Shown in pieces: positions 16,715 to 26,720 of a stretch of DNA of 64,000 nucleotides; position 1 is the stretch's first letter, and the number at the start of each line of letters is the position of its first letter. Both the position numbers and the translations under genes were made by a program. The stretch comes from Halobacteriovorax sp. HLS (GTDB lineage Bacteria; Bdellovibrionota; Bacteriovoracia; Bacteriovoracales; Bacteriovoracaceae): assembly GCF_004006665.1 (NCBI RefSeq), contig NZ_QOCL01000001.1:62001-126000 (forward strand), given 5' to 3'. The notes under the pieces were generated by a model, which was given only the letters and a program-made list of their open reading frames with translations, did not search any database and had not been told where the DNA came from.

Positions 16715-18579
16715 TAATAAATACTAACCCCAGCAGAATAGGAATCAAAAGAATCTTTAAAAGTCCCAAGCCTTCCATTACTAGTAGATTTTAACTCAAA
16801 AACTCCTTGAGTTGAAACAGGGATAGAAAGACCTAAACTATAGTCATAATAATATCTCTTTGAGAGCTCTCCCTTCCCTACTAAAGAATGAAAGTAATTA
16901 ACATTTGCTAGTAACTTAGACTTACCAATAAGAAATCCAGAGACTAATTTTAAGTGAGGACCTACTCTAAAGAAGTTTTCATAGAACTCGTGGGCCTCAA
17001 CCTTAGCGCCTATCAATGTAGAAAATAAGAATCTTGAATTTTGTTTTGATACACCTAGTTTCATTGAAAAGGAAGTTTTTAGAGAGCTCTCTTTGTAGTC
17101 CTCTATCATAGGGTTTACTTGAAGACTTAAATCCCACGAGATATTCTTATCAAGAAAAGAAAAATTAGGAAGACTTTGAACATCAACAATAGTCAGATTT
17201 TCAATACCTACGTTATTCTGATCATGATTAAAGTTAAAATCTAACTTTAAAACCTCTATAGCAGACCATGGCTCATGTCCTTTATCTGTATCATTAAGGC
17301 CATGATATAAAGGACGAATTTGAAAACTATTTACAGTATCTTTATTTCTCTTTCCAAGTAGTAATCCTACTTTAGCCGGAAGGTGACCTTGATCTGGTGA
17401 AATGGGAGTGTCGATAGCAATTTCTGAGCTTCTCCCTGCTTTTGCCGCCTTAGAAAGAATCTCTTTTTGATATTTAGCAAAGTTTTCATCAATTGCATTT
17501 TCATGATCGTGTCTCATGTAATCGTAATAATGAATGACTGCTTGATAGACTTGTGCATTGGTATCAACAACCTCTTTTTTTACAAGTTTATGAAAATCTT
17601 CTTTATCTGAGTCAGATAACTTATTATAGTGGGCCCAAAAAATTTTCCTTAAAGAAGGGTGATATCTTACGCTACCAACTTTCGATGAATCACTAAGAGT
17701 TCTGACCAATTCTGTCGGAAGCGAATAGCCCCTCATATTTTCAACATAACTAATATCAACAGAAACAAGATCTAAAATACGGGCAAGAACAGAGGTACAA
17801 TTTTCATCAAAGAAGTAATAATCAAAGTTAGTATTAGCGAATATCTCCCATAAATGATTAAGAATAGAGTCTATTTCATCTTTATCTAAATTTAATTCAT
17901 ACTCCCATAGGTCGCGAGACTCTACTTTAGAATACTCTTTCATTGTTTGATAGAAAGGCTTTACATTGATAACTCCCTTATAGCCTCCAAAGAGGCCTTT
18001 TAAAGCGTAGAGAAAGCCCGGACTTGAATCTGAGTGCGCAGAAAAAGCAACGACGTAGTTGAACATATCTTCACTAAGCTTCTCAACATTTCGTTGATTA
18101 AACTTTAAAAAAGTATGTCCAAACATAGAAGATGGATTATTTACGTATGCAGAGGCAAAAACGAGAGAGACGCTTTCACCAACCACGGCCTTTTTCCATT
18201 TCTGAAAATCAGGACACTTTGCTTCTTTAAATTTAATTTCTGAAAAAGAGTTCTTAATAAAGTTAAAGCGTTCAGGAAAAGCACATTGGGCCGGCATTTT
18301 CTCTGGAGTGTATAAGCTTTCAATTTTCTTAAAGGCTTCAATATTTGCTTCAAGCTCTTCTAGAAGATTATCCCTACCATTTTTCGAGAGAAAGAATGTA
18401 TCTGAGTCTGCTAGAGAAGAACTTGAGAAGAAGCCTTCCTCATAGTGAAGTAATTTTTTCCAATAACTAGAATTTGATACTTCAATTAATTTATTTTGAT
18501 AATTTTGTGAAAAAACCTTCGTCTCAAATGAAACGAAGGTAATTATGATTAAGACTATATTTTTTAGATGATATGACAA
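16711..18579 (-). CDS. DUF4105 (Lnb N-terminal) periplasmic/outer membrane protein
   Basis: 622 residues. A signal peptide (about 1-24) precedes a DUF4105-type domain, recognisable by NNPSSMFGHTFLKF around residue 150 and DYYFFDENCTSVLARILD around residue 255. These carry His, Asn and Cys residues that resemble a cysteine-peptidase-like active site (H of GHTF, C of ENCTS). The C-terminal 220 residues are amphipathic beta strands ending in an aromatic residue (VSIYY), as in an outer-membrane barrel. It overlaps the upstream DUF3015 gene by 16 bases, so the two are one unit. The enzymatic role is unproven for the family. Confidence 0.82.
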   Translation of the reverse strand: MSYHLKNIVLIIITFVSFETKVFSQNYQNKLIEVSNSSYWKKLLHYEEGFFSSSSLADSDTFFLSKNGRDNLLEELEANIEAFKKIESLYTPEKMPAQCAFPERFNFIKNSFSEIKFKEAKCPDFQKWKKAVVGESVSLVFASAYVNNPSSMFGHTFLKFNQRNVEKLSEDMFNYVVAFSAHSDSSPGFLYALKGLFGGYKGVINVKPFYQTMKEYSKVESRDLWEYELNLDKDEIDSILNHLWEIFANTNFDYYFFDENCTSVLARILDLVSVDISYVENMRGYSLPTELVRTLSDSSKVGSVRYHPSLRKIFWAHYNKLSDSDKEDFHKLVKKEVVDTNAQVYQAVIHYYDYMRHDHENAIDENFAKYQKEILSKAAKAGRSSEIAIDTPISPDQGHLPAKVGLLLGKRNKDTVNSFQIRPLYHGLNDTDKGHEPWSAIEVLKLDFNFNHDQNNVGIENLTIVDVQSLPNFSFLDKNISWDLSLQVNPMIEDYKESSLKTSFSMKLGVSKQNSRFLFSTLIGAKVEAHEFYENFFRVGPHLKLVSGFLIGKSKLLANVNYFHSLVGKGELSKRYYYDYSLGLSIPVSTQGVFELKSTSNGRLGTFKDSFDSYSAGVSIYY

Positions 18580-19034
18580 TTTGCAGATAACTCCTGATCT
18601 TCTTGAACACTTTTCAAGATATTCTTCAATGCTACATTTGGTGTAGTATTTACATCAGTGTAAATCTTATCAAACTTTTTCTGGATACGTGAATTAAAAT
18701 TTTGAGTATCTTCACATCCAATTAGTCCCGAAAATGCCGTAACATATGGTCCGTTACCAAGAGCAATCTCTTTTTGTAATTGATAGAAATTTGCTTCAGA
18801 AAAATGAATGATTTTACTCTCATTCTTAACAATACTATGCTGAGCACAACCACTAGTTCCAAGTGTCATTCCAATAGTACTTGAAAAAGTGGCGTTGATA
18901 AATGTTCTAGTAAATGATGAAACGAGTGAATTCTTAGATAGTACGGCCCAACCTAACCCACAACCAGATGATGAATCTGCAGCCATTGTATAACTAGTGA
19001 ATAAGAATGCACAAATAACTAATAATTTTTTCAT
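18564..19034 (-). CDS. DUF3015-family exported protein
   Basis: 156 residues with a clear signal peptide (cleaved near TMA-ADSS). The mature part starts SGCGLGWAVL and contains MTLGTSGCAQH, the two glycine/cysteine signatures I associate with DUF3015. Periplasmic; function unknown. It overlaps the start of the DUF4105 gene by 16 bases and has an excellent ribosome-binding site (AGGGAGGA) that lies partly inside an inverted repeat. Co-occurrence of DUF3015 with DUF4105 suggests a shared envelope function, by context only. Confidence 0.82.
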   Translation of the reverse strand: MKKLLVICAFLFTSYTMAADSSSGCGLGWAVLSKNSLVSSFTRTFINATFSSTIGMTLGTSGCAQHSIVKNESKIIHFSEANFYQLQKEIALGNGPYVTAFSGLIGCEDTQNFNSRIQKKFDKIYTDVNTTPNVALKNILKSVQEDQELSANCHII

Positions 19035-19040
19035 ATTTCC

Positions 19041-19089
19041 TCCCTGAAATGTTTTTCTTAATTATAGTCAAGATTTAGCATTTCAGGGA
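19041..19089. repeat. 11-base inverted repeat flanking a -10 box and overlapping a ribosome-binding site
   Basis: TCCCTGAAATG (19041-19051) and its exact complement (19079-19089) are separated by 27 bases. On the minus strand TATAAT (19066-19061) lies in the spacer, and the downstream arm ends in the GGGA of the Shine-Dalgarno of the DUF3015 gene. It could be an operator spanning the promoter, or, in read-through RNA from the peroxiredoxin gene, a hairpin hiding the ribosome-binding site. Confidence 0.5.
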
Positions 19090-19095
19090 ATAATA

Positions 19096-19719
19096 TTACT
19101 TTAATTCTTTTGCGGCTTCTAAAATGATAGACTCTTTTAGTCTAACTTTATAGTTTGGGTTCACGTAGTTAAATAACACGCTACCGTCCTCACCAATTAG
19201 GTAAACAGCAGGAACAGGTAAAGCTCTATGTTTTTGACCCGAAGCTTCTTCTAGGTTTATTCCATAACCTAGAAGCTTAGTATTAGTCTTGTCATCAACT
19301 TTATAGGCCAATCCAAAACCTTTTGCAGCATTGACCAAACTATCAGAGTAGAGCTTGTAACCCAGGTTATGCTTGTTAATACTTTGAGAAATCGAAGATA
19401 CAGAGTCAGGACTTATACCTACAATTTGCCATCCAAGTTTCTTAAGCTTCTTTTCTATTTTTCTAAGTCCTTGAAGCTGAACGTTACAGTAAGGACACCA
19501 TCCTCCTCGATAGAAGACGACAACACTCTTTTTTCCCTTTAGTTCAGTGCTCAAATCCACAACTTTTCCTTTATGATTTGAAACCATCATTGAAGGTAGC
19601 TTTGCTCCATTTATTAATGGTGATATTTCCATCGCAGATGAAGGTAACTTCGATCCAGTACTAGAACTAGCGCAACTTATAAGAGAGACGAGAAAAAACA
19701 AACTTACTAAAAATTTCAT
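19096..19719 (-). CDS. Peroxiredoxin-like (AhpC/TSA) lipoprotein
   Basis: 207 residues from the ATG at 19719. This start is chosen because it has an AAGGAAT ribosome-binding site and begins a lipoprotein signal (VSLISC, C16); an in-frame ATG at 19749 lies inside the upstream gene. The mature protein has FYRGGWCPYC with C75 and C78, a CxxC active site of thioredoxin-fold peroxiredoxin-like reductases, followed by WQIVGISPDS. Likely a periplasmic membrane-anchored thiol peroxidase or reductase. It follows the CobW gene by 17 bases on the same strand. Confidence 0.85.
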   Translation of the reverse strand: MKFLVSLFFLVSLISCASSSTGSKLPSSAMEISPLINGAKLPSMMVSNHKGKVVDLSTELKGKKSVVVFYRGGWCPYCNVQLQGLRKIEKKLKKLGWQIVGISPDSVSSISQSINKHNLGYKLYSDSLVNAAKGFGLAYKVDDKTNTKLLGYGINLEEASGQKHRALPVPAVYLIGEDGSVLFNYVNPNYKVRLKESIILEAAKELK

Positions 19720-19736
19720 ACTATATTCCTTTTTTA

Positions 19737-21080
19737 TTAAACTAAACAATTCTTGATACCTGCTTCTAATGATGGTCCGACTAATCCTTTTCCAATGAAG
19801 ACTAACTTATTATATGACCTCTCATCGCCCCACTCTTTACCATGATCAAACTTTAATGATGAGTAGACACCTTGAAAAATAACTCTATTAGGATTACCAC
19901 TAAAGTTTAAAATTCCTTTAGACCTATAGATTTCATTCTTATATTGCGTAAATAAAACATTTAGAAACATTTCAAATGAATGAGGGTTTATTTCTCCTTC
20001 AAATTCAAATGAAACAGAAGAAATTTGTTGCCCATGATTATGCTTAACCTTCTTAAAGTTCTTATCATTCTTAAAGGTTAACTTCTCTTGGGATTTATTA
20101 AAAATACTCATTTGTAGATGACTAGGAGAATCTGTTAAAAAGAATGCATACTTTCCAGAAAATTCTATATCTAAAATAAAGTGATTGCCCTGATCAAAGC
20201 TTAATTCCATATGTTCATCAGGAGCTAGGTTTTCACCACTTTTATGCTTTCTTAGAGGTGAATAAAATAGTGAGGATGCATAGCTAATCATCTTATCATT
20301 TAAAGTATCTTCATCGACTTTGAAAAAGATCATTCTTTCGCTGTGATGAGTATGATCAAAGGTTAATTTTAAAAAGGCTGCATCTAGCTCTACTACACCT
20401 GCCCAACTAAATGGGTACTCAACATTACTTTCTTTTGGAAGTGAATCTTCAACTTTATTCAGATCGAACGATTTTATTCCCATGACTTTATCAAGATCAA
20501 TATCAGCATTTACCGTTTGATAGATCTTAGCATTTGGGTTTCTTTCACTCAGTTCATTTTCAATTTTTACGATATTCGATTGATCGAGTAAGTCCGTCTT
20601 ATTTAAAAGAATTGACTCACTAAAAGTGATTTGATCATAGAATGCAATCTCCTCATCTTTTTCAAACTTCAACACATTTAAATCAAAATGCTTTCCATCT
20701 ACAAGACCTATAACGGAGTCTAAATAGAAGTGTTCTTCAAGAGACGGTGAAGAAAAGAATGTCTCAATAATGGGTCCAGGGTTTGCCATACCTGTAGCCT
20801 CAATCAAAATGTGCTCAAAACTTTTCTTACTTTCAAGAAGTTTTTCTAACGAGCTAACAAGATCACCTTTCATATTACAACAAATACAACCATTGTTCAT
20901 CTCGACAAAGAGATCATCATCATTTTTCAATAGCTCATCATCAATTCCAACTTCCCCAAACTCATTCTCTATAATAGCGATCTTCTTACCGTGATCACCA
21001 TGCAATATATTGTTGATAAAAGTCGTCTTGCCCGAGCCTAAAAAACCTACGACAAGTGTTACTGGTATTGATCGATTCAT
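19737..21080 (-). CDS. CobW/COG0523-type metal-chaperone GTPase
   Basis: 447 residues. The N-terminal G domain has Walker A GFLGSGKTT at 12-20, the metal-binding GCICC at 64-68 (CxCC), and switch and base motifs including LNKTDL. The C-terminal part (about 225-447) is the CobW C-terminal region, duplicated or extended relative to short members, with histidines at HTHHSE. Such GTPases deliver metal, often zinc, to client proteins. The gene is divergent from a Fur-family regulator and near a MerC-like gene, which argues for zinc-limitation control. Confidence 0.9.
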   Translation of the reverse strand: MNRSIPVTLVVGFLGSGKTTFINNILHGDHGKKIAIIENEFGEVGIDDELLKNDDDLFVEMNNGCICCNMKGDLVSSLEKLLESKKSFEHILIEATGMANPGPIIETFFSSPSLEEHFYLDSVIGLVDGKHFDLNVLKFEKDEEIAFYDQITFSESILLNKTDLLDQSNIVKIENELSERNPNAKIYQTVNADIDLDKVMGIKSFDLNKVEDSLPKESNVEYPFSWAGVVELDAAFLKLTFDHTHHSERMIFFKVDEDTLNDKMISYASSLFYSPLRKHKSGENLAPDEHMELSFDQGNHFILDIEFSGKYAFFLTDSPSHLQMSIFNKSQEKLTFKNDKNFKKVKHNHGQQISSVSFEFEGEINPHSFEMFLNVLFTQYKNEIYRSKGILNFSGNPNRVIFQGVYSSLKFDHGKEWGDERSYNKLVFIGKGLVGPSLEAGIKNCLV

Positions 21081-21097
21081 AAACTATCCTTTGTAAA

Positions 21098-21115
21098 ATT
21101 ATTCTACCAAATAAT
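21098..21115. promoter_or_regulatory. Candidate Fur/Zur operator between divergent genes
   Basis: ATTATT-N6-AATAAT is an 18-base dyad in the 77-base gap between the cobW-type gene and the fur-type gene. AT-rich dyads of this size are typical of Fur-family boxes, and the position lets one site control both genes. The match to any consensus is loose, so this is inference from location and symmetry. Confidence 0.4.
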
Positions 21116-21157
21116 CCTATAGTGGCTAGTTCTAGTATTATTATGTTAAGCTTAATT

Positions 21158-21574
21158 ATGAAAAAAAATGAAATTAAAGACATAATTAAGAGTTCAGGAC
21201 TTAGTGTAACTAAACCTAGAGAAGCGATCCTTAAGCTACTTACCCGTGAGCATGGACCTTTTTCGGCAGATGAAATTTTTGATAAGCTTCCAGAGGGAAT
21301 ATGCGACAAAGCGACTCTTTTTAGATCTCTAAAGCAGTTTAAAGAAAAGGAAATCTTAAATAGCGTTAGTTTCGATGAGGGGTTTTCACGTTATGAGTTT
21401 AATCATCCTGGCCACCACCATCATCATATTATCTGCAAAGAATGCAAGAAAGTTAAAGTTCTAGATCACTGCTTTGTAAAAGAAATTGATAAGAAAATTG
21501 AATTAATGGGATACTCTCAAGTCGAACACAAGCTAGAATTCTTTGCGGTTTGTCCCAATTGTTCAGTGCCTTAG
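21158..21574 (+). CDS. Fur-family metalloregulator (Zur-like candidate)
   Basis: 138 residues from the ATG at 21158. Two other in-frame starts (GTG 21122, ATG 21143) add residues not expected in the family, and none has a good ribosome-binding site. Winged-helix N-domain with TKPREAILKLL and DKATLFRSLKQF; metal sites in the dimer domain are HHHHHIICKEC and the terminal CPNC, a CxxC pair for structural zinc. Context with CobW and MerC-like genes favours zinc sensing over iron, but the sequence alone does not decide. It converges with the MerC-like gene with a 4-base overlap. Confidence 0.88.
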   Translation: MKKNEIKDIIKSSGLSVTKPREAILKLLTREHGPFSADEIFDKLPEGICDKATLFRSLKQFKEKEILNSVSFDEGFSRYEFNHPGHHHHHIICKECKKVKVLDHCFVKEIDKKIELMGYSQVEHKLEFFAVCPNCSVP

Positions 21575-21978
21575 CACTTCTTGCACTCTCTCTCTCTAAA
21601 GTTAATGAGGTGTGCATAAATCATGATTAGACCTGAAATAATATTTACCCCAATTTCTACGTCATGGAAGATCTCGTTATGATTTCCGCCTTCCATAAGA
21701 GTGTGAATGAGTAACCCAGACAAGAGTCCAAAAAGGCCTATAACTCCAAATACGAGTGGTTTCTTATGTCCATTTTTTCGGTAAGTGCTAATAAAACTAT
21801 AGAGAGCGATTGGAACAACGAGAACAAACAGACCAATGTGAATAAATTCATTTTGAAAAATCTCTCCAAGAGCTGGAGCCATCATCAAAAGAACAGGCGT
21901 TAAAAGACAGTGAATACAGCATGAAAGGGAGAGAAAAATCCCTATTTTATCAATATTTTCACTCTCAGTCTTATCCAC
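21571..21978 (-). CDS. MerC-domain membrane protein
   Basis: 135 residues with four hydrophobic segments. The N-terminal helix carries SCCIHCLLTPVLL, the paired-cysteine motif of the MerC family (in mercury operons, an inner-membrane mercury transporter), and the C-terminus ends in CKKC. Outside mer operons such proteins are found near metal-homeostasis genes, and none of the other mer genes is present here. A role in zinc or copper handling is inferred from the adjacent Fur-family and CobW genes. Confidence 0.8.
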   Translation of the reverse strand: MDKTESENIDKIGIFLSLSCCIHCLLTPVLLMMAPALGEIFQNEFIHIGLFVLVVPIALYSFISTYRKNGHKKPLVFGVIGLFGLLSGLLIHTLMEGGNHNEIFHDVEIGVNIISGLIMIYAHLINFRERECKKC

Positions 21979-22049
21979 AAATTACCCCTTAACTGAGGCT
22001 ATTTATACTCATGAATCAATATTTTTGCAAACCAATTGCAATTTTTGTC

Positions 22050-22637
22050 CTATTTATCCCAAACTTTCTTAAGAAATTGGTCCCGTCCTGAGTTATATCT
22101 ATAAAACTTGTATCGAACAGGGCTTTTTTGATAGAAGTCTTGATGATACTCCTCCGCAGGAAAGAACTTATCTAATTTGGTTACTTCGACAACTATTTTT
22201 GAACTGAACCTACCGCTCTTTTCAAGGTCGCTCTTACTTTTAAGAGCAGCTTCTTTTTGGGTCTCGTCATGGAAGAAAATAGCAGGTCGGTACTGGCTGC
22301 CCTTATCAACAAATTGCCCATGAGCATCTGTTGGATCAATATTCTTCCAAAATGTGTCTAATAAAGTCTCATAACTTACTAAATTCTCGTCATAAGTAAT
22401 TTGAATAACTTCAGTGTGTCCTGTTTTACCCGCACTAACCTCTTCGTAGGTCGGGTTTAAATCATGACCTCCAGCGTAACCAGAAATAGTGGACTTAACC
22501 CCTTTAAGCTTATCAAAAGGAGGCTCCATACACCAAAAGCAGCCTCCAGCAAATGTAGCCTGTTTAATATTTTCCTTGGCCATGACCACTCCTCCAAATA
22601 AAATAAAAAGAATTGTACAATATAGAGCTTTTTTCAT
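22050..22637 (-). CDS. msrA: Exported peptide methionine-S-sulfoxide reductase MsrA
   Basis: 195 residues: a signal peptide (about 1-20) followed by a complete MsrA domain. Catalytic motif GGCFWCMEP has C33 as nucleophile; GYAGG, GHTEVIQI and the YHQDFYQK segment are all standard. It repairs oxidised methionines, here probably in the periplasm. No MsrB domain is fused and none is adjacent. It lies near the lipoprotein peroxiredoxin, so the region has two envelope oxidant-defence enzymes. Confidence 0.93.
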   Translation of the reverse strand: MKKALYCTILFILFGGVVMAKENIKQATFAGGCFWCMEPPFDKLKGVKSTISGYAGGHDLNPTYEEVSAGKTGHTEVIQITYDENLVSYETLLDTFWKNIDPTDAHGQFVDKGSQYRPAIFFHDETQKEAALKSKSDLEKSGRFSSKIVVEVTKLDKFFPAEEYHQDFYQKSPVRYKFYRYNSGRDQFLKKVWDK

Positions 22638-22754
22638 AAATTCACCATTAATTAACTATTATTTAGTATCATAGAGATTGGCCTATATGGCCATAACACT
22701 TAGTGAGACAGAATATGGAATTGTTACAAAATATATTATTGCTTTGAGAGTTTA

Positions 22755-23792
22755 ATGAAAGTCATTATTACAATAGTATTTCTAATTTTTAGTTTAAGTT
22801 CATTCGCTCAGAAGTACCCTAGAGTAGTTTTTGTCTCTCCAGATCCTAAGAACTCTGAAAATGAATTCTGGCCAACGACCTACTCTCATTTAATCAAATC
22901 AGCTTCAGATCTTGGTGTTGAACTTGAAATAATTTACACGAACTCTCACCATTCATTTTATATGGAAGCTATTAGACAATTAGTTCAGCGACCAATTGCA
23001 ACCCGACCTCAATATTTCATAGGTCTACCTTACAAATACTTTGAGTTAGATATTCTTAGTCTATTACAAAAAGCAGATATTAAGGCCTTCTTTGTAAATA
23101 TGGATATTGATCCATCAGGTAGAAAGAAGATAGCAAAGCCTAGAGAAATTTTTAAAAACTGGATTGGACACTTTTATCCTGATGATTACGATGCAGGAGA
23201 ATTAATAACGAGAGAAGTTGCGAAGGCCTGCTCTATAAATAAAAATATTATTGCAATTACCGGAAATCATCTATCATACGCCTCTCTACAGAGGGAGCAG
23301 GCTTTTAAAGATATCTCTAAAGAATATCATTTAAAATTACAGCAAGTTTTCTCTGCCTCTTGGAAGAAGGCGAATGTAGAGAAAATGATCCCTCATATAG
23401 AATTGCGATATCCAACAACCTGTGGCTTTGTTGTCGCAAGTGACTCAATGGCAGAGGGAGTAATTGAAAACTCAAAGAGAAGTTATCATATCTGTGGAAT
23501 AGACTGGACCTCTAACGGTTTTAAATTAATTGAAAAGGGTAAGCTTCTATGTTCTGCTGGAGGACATTTCTTAGAGCCAGCATTCGCTCTAGTTGCACTT
23601 TTTGATTATCACAACGGCATAGATTTTAAAAATGACTTAGGAGTGACTTATAAAACCCCTTTTGCCATCGCAACGAAGAAAAATGTTCGCAGTATCTTGC
23701 AGACATTTTATGGAAATAAGAAAAAGTTAAACTTTAAGAAGTTTTCAAAATTCTATTCTAAACATAAGAAATATAATTTTAAGCTGAACTGA
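22755..23792 (+). CDS. Periplasmic sugar-binding-like (type 1 PBP) protein
   Basis: 345 residues: signal peptide ending SSFA, then a periplasmic binding protein fold of the LacI/RbsB type (RVVFVSPDPKNSENEFW at the start of domain 1, IIAITGN and CGFVVASDSMAEGV in domain 2). No permease or ATPase gene is adjacent, so it may feed a sensor, as LuxP-like proteins do, rather than a transporter. It is divergent from msrA and convergent with leuS. Ligand unknown. Confidence 0.8.
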   Translation: MKVIITIVFLIFSLSSFAQKYPRVVFVSPDPKNSENEFWPTTYSHLIKSASDLGVELEIIYTNSHHSFYMEAIRQLVQRPIATRPQYFIGLPYKYFELDILSLLQKADIKAFFVNMDIDPSGRKKIAKPREIFKNWIGHFYPDDYDAGELITREVAKACSINKNIIAITGNHLSYASLQREQAFKDISKEYHLKLQQVFSASWKKANVEKMIPHIELRYPTTCGFVVASDSMAEGVIENSKRSYHICGIDWTSNGFKLIEKGKLLCSAGGHFLEPAFALVALFDYHNGIDFKNDLGVTYKTPFAIATKKNVRSILQTFYGNKKKLNFKKFSKFYSKHKKYNFKLN

Positions 23793-23819
23793 CCACCCTT
23801 TATAAGAGTGGCCAATAGT

Positions 23820-26594
23820 CTAACCTACAACTATATTTACTATCTTATTTGGAACAACAATGACTTTCTTAATTGTCTTTCCTTCTATCCATTTTTGAGC
23901 AACTTCACTTTCAAGAACTATTTTTTGAATTTCGTCTTTTGAAGCATCAATAGAAATATCCATCAAGAATCTCATCTTACCATTAAATGAAACAGGATAT
24001 TTAAAAGTACTTTCTACAAGATAGGACTCATTAAGCTCTGGCATTGATGCAAAAGTAATACTTTCAGTATTTCCTAATTTCTCCCAGATTTCTTCACACA
24101 AATGAGGAGCAAATGGAGAAAGTATTTTGATAAGGTCAGTTAATACTTCTCTATTATTACACTTAAGCTTTGCAAGATCGTTTACACAGATCATAAATGC
24201 CGAAACAGAGGTGTTGAAAGAGAATGTATCAAGATCTTCTAAGACCTTTTTCAAACAAGTATGGAAAGTCTTCAATTCTTCTTTACTTGGTTGTTCATCA
24301 CTTACACTGAATTGTTCATCGTTATGAAAGAGGGCCCAAACTTTCTTTAGGAATCTATGAACCCCTTCAATACCGTTGGTATTCCAAGGCTTTGATTGTT
24401 CTAAAGGTCCTAGAAACATTTCATAAAGCCTTAAAGTATCTGCTCCATAATTTTCAACAATTGTATCAGGGCTTACAACATTGAACATTGACTTACTCAT
24501 TTTCTCAACAGCATAACCGCAATTATAGACTTCTTTTCCATCAATTGTTTCCGTTTCAAACTCTGCATCTTTAAACTCTGGTCTCCACTGTCTAAAAGCA
24601 GCAAGATCAAGCTGATCATTTTTCACAATATTAACATCAACATGGATTTCCTGAGTATCGTACTTATCCTTTAAACCAAGTGAGACGAACTTATTTGTCC
24701 CTTTAACTCTATAAACAAAGTTCGATCTACCTTGAATCATTCCTTGGTTGATAAGTCTTTTAAATGGCTCTTCTTTACAAACATGCCCAATATCAAAGAG
24801 AAATTTATTCCAGTATCTCGAGTAGATAAGGTGTCCGGTAGCGTGCTCAGCTCCTCCAATATAAAGGTCAACGTCTTGCCAATACTCATTTGCATCTTTA
24901 GAAACTAAAGCTTCTCCATTATGAGGGTCCATATACCTAAGGTAATATGCAGATGAACCTGCAAAGCCTGGCATCGTTGACATTTCTAAAGGATGGCCAT
25001 CTTTGGTTTTCCAGTTCTTTGCTCTTCCAAGTGGGGGTTGACCATCTTCGGTTGGAAGAAATTTATCGACCTCAGGAAGTTCTAATGGAAGATCTTCCAT
25101 TGATAGCGGATGTGCTATTCCATCTTTAAAGTAAATTGGAAATGGTTCTCCCCAATATCTTTGACGAGAGAAAATAGCATCTCTTAACCTAAAGTTAGTT
25201 TGCTTTTTTCCAAGACCTTTGGCGTCTACCGCCTCAATCATCTTTGCGATTGCTTCTTTAACTTCAAGACCATTTAGGAAATCTGAGTTCATCATCTTTC
25301 CACTTTTGGCATCGTATGACTCTTGTGAAATATCTCCACCTGAAACAACTTGTATAATTTCAATATCAAAATGTTTTGCAAACGCATAGTCTCTAGAGTC
25401 GTGAGCAGGTACTGCCATAATGGCCCCTGTACCATATCCACCTAAGACGTAATCACCAATCCAAATTGGAATGTCTTTTCCTGTGAAAGGGTGCACACAG
25501 TAAGCGCCAGTAAAAACACCAGAAACTCTTTTAACGTCTGCAAGTCTATCTCTTTCTGTTCTCTTTTTCGTCTCTAATAAATAGTCTTCTACTGCTGTTT
25601 TTTGAGCGCTCGTAGTTACCTGATCAACCAGTTCACTCTCCGGAGCAAGAACAACAAAAGTCGCACCAAAGATTGTATCGGCCCTAGTAGTGAAGACTTC
25701 AAACTGAACATCACTATCTTTAACCTTAAACTCTATTTGTGCACCAACTGATTTTCCAATCCAATTTTTTTGCATTTCTTTTAGTGAATCAGACCAGTCT
25801 AATTCATCCAAATTCTCAAGTAGTCTTGTCGCGTACGCTGAAACTCTTAAACACCACTGTTGCATTTTCTTTTGCTCTACTGGATGAGATCCACGAACAG
25901 ATAGACCATCTTTTACTTCATCATTGGCCAAGACCGTTCCAAGAGCAGGACACCAATTAACAGCAGTCTGAGCAAGGTAAGCAAGTCTAAACTCTTGGAG
26001 AACTAGCTCTTTTTGCTTTTCATCGAATCCATTCCACTGCAAGGCAGAGAAGTGCTCAAATTCACCACAGTGTGCATTTACTGCTTCACTACCGTTTGAG
26101 CTGAATTTTGAAATAAGCTCAGAGATAGGTTTTGCTTTATTTTCATCTAAATCATAGTAGTGTTCAAACATTTGGATAAATGCCCACTGAGTCCACTTAT
26201 AGTAATTTGGATCACATGTTTGAACTTCTCTAGACCAATCATAAGAAAACCCAATATTGTCCATCTGCGCTCTATAGCGAATAATATTTTCTTTAGTTGT
26301 ATTGGCAGGGTGTTGCCCTGTTTGAATAGCATATTGTTCAGCAGGTAGCCCAAACGCATCATATCCCATTGGGTGGAGAACATTAAAACCAGACAACCTT
26401 TTAAATCTTGTATAAATATCGGAAGCTATATAACCAAGTGGATGACCTACATGTAATCCTGCTCCTGATGGATATGGAAACATATCTAAAATATAAAATT
26501 TTGGCCTTGTCTTATCTTCACTTACTTTAAAAGTTTGATTGTCACTCCAAAATTTTTGCCATTTATTTTCTATATCTACAAAATTATAGCTCAT
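23820..26594 (-). CDS. leuS: Leucyl-tRNA synthetase
   Basis: 924 residues, class I synthetase. The HIGH motif is HVGH at 48-51 within [18 protein letters not shown]; the editing (CP1) domain contains the threonine-rich [14 protein letters not shown]; the KMSKS loop is KMSKS at 698-702; the anticodon-binding and C-terminal domains follow. All landmarks of bacterial LeuRS are intact. It attaches leucine to tRNA-Leu in the cytoplasm. Single-gene unit preceded by 126 bases that also contain the terminator of the upstream protease gene. Confidence 0.98.
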   Translation of the reverse strand: MSYNFVDIENKWQKFWSDNQTFKVSEDKTRPKFYILDMFPYPSGAGLHVGHPLGYIASDIYTRFKRLSGFNVLHPMGYDAFGLPAEQYAIQTGQHPANTTKENIIRYRAQMDNIGFSYDWSREVQTCDPNYYKWTQWAFIQMFEHYYDLDENKAKPISELISKFSSNGSEAVNAHCGEFEHFSALQWNGFDEKQKELVLQEFRLAYLAQTAVNWCPALGTVLANDEVKDGLSVRGSHPVEQKKMQQWCLRVSAYATRLLENLDELDWSDSLKEMQKNWIGKSVGAQIEFKVKDSDVQFEVFTTRADTIFGATFVVLAPESELVDQVTTSAQKTAVEDYLLETKKRTERDRLADVKRVSGVFTGAYCVHPFTGKDIPIWIGDYVLGGYGTGAIMAVPAHDSRDYAFAKHFDIEIIQVVSGGDISQESYDAKSGKMMNSDFLNGLEVKEAIAKMIEAVDAKGLGKKQTNFRLRDAIFSRQRYWGEPFPIYFKDGIAHPLSMEDLPLELPEVDKFLPTEDGQPPLGRAKNWKTKDGHPLEMSTMPGFAGSSAYYLRYMDPHNGEALVSKDANEYWQDVDLYIGGAEHATGHLIYSRYWNKFLFDIGHVCKEEPFKRLINQGMIQGRSNFVYRVKGTNKFVSLGLKDKYDTQEIHVDVNIVKNDQLDLAAFRQWRPEFKDAEFETETIDGKEVYNCGYAVEKMSKSMFNVVSPDTIVENYGADTLRLYEMFLGPLEQSKPWNTNGIEGVHRFLKKVWALFHNDEQFSVSDEQPSKEELKTFHTCLKKVLEDLDTFSFNTSVSAFMICVNDLAKLKCNNREVLTDLIKILSPFAPHLCEEIWEKLGNTESITFASMPELNESYLVESTFKYPVSFNGKMRFLMDISIDASKDEIQKIVLESEVAQKWIEGKTIKKVIVVPNKIVNIVVG

Positions 26595-26695
26595 TGCAAC
26601 ATTCCTTTGAGGATGAATAATTTTAAAAGGTAATTTTTAAAAAAGTTTTGCTACATTGTACAGAAAAAGCCTGAGTTTTGTATGGAAAAGAGAGT

Positions 26696-26718
26696 ATTGG
26701 CCCATTGTTTGGGCCAAT
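26696..26718 (-). terminator. Stem-loop terminator after the trypsin-like protease gene
   Basis: ATTGGCCCA and its exact complement (9 pairs, 26696-26704 and 26710-26718) around a 5-base loop, two bases after the stop codon of the protease gene on the minus strand and followed on that strand by a pyrimidine-rich stretch. It separates the protease gene from leuS. Confidence 0.7.
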
Positions 26719-26720
26719 TT

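Noticed and set aside
22679-22693. Palindrome TGGCC-TATAT-GGCCA between divergent msrA and binding-protein genes
   Set aside because: Only 5 base pairs; expected by chance at this length, especially given frequent GGCC.
23799-23817. Intrinsic terminator between the convergent binding-protein and leuS genes
   Set aside because: CCACCCTT/AAGAGTGG forms eight base positions with one mismatch and has no T run on either strand. Possible but not supportable.
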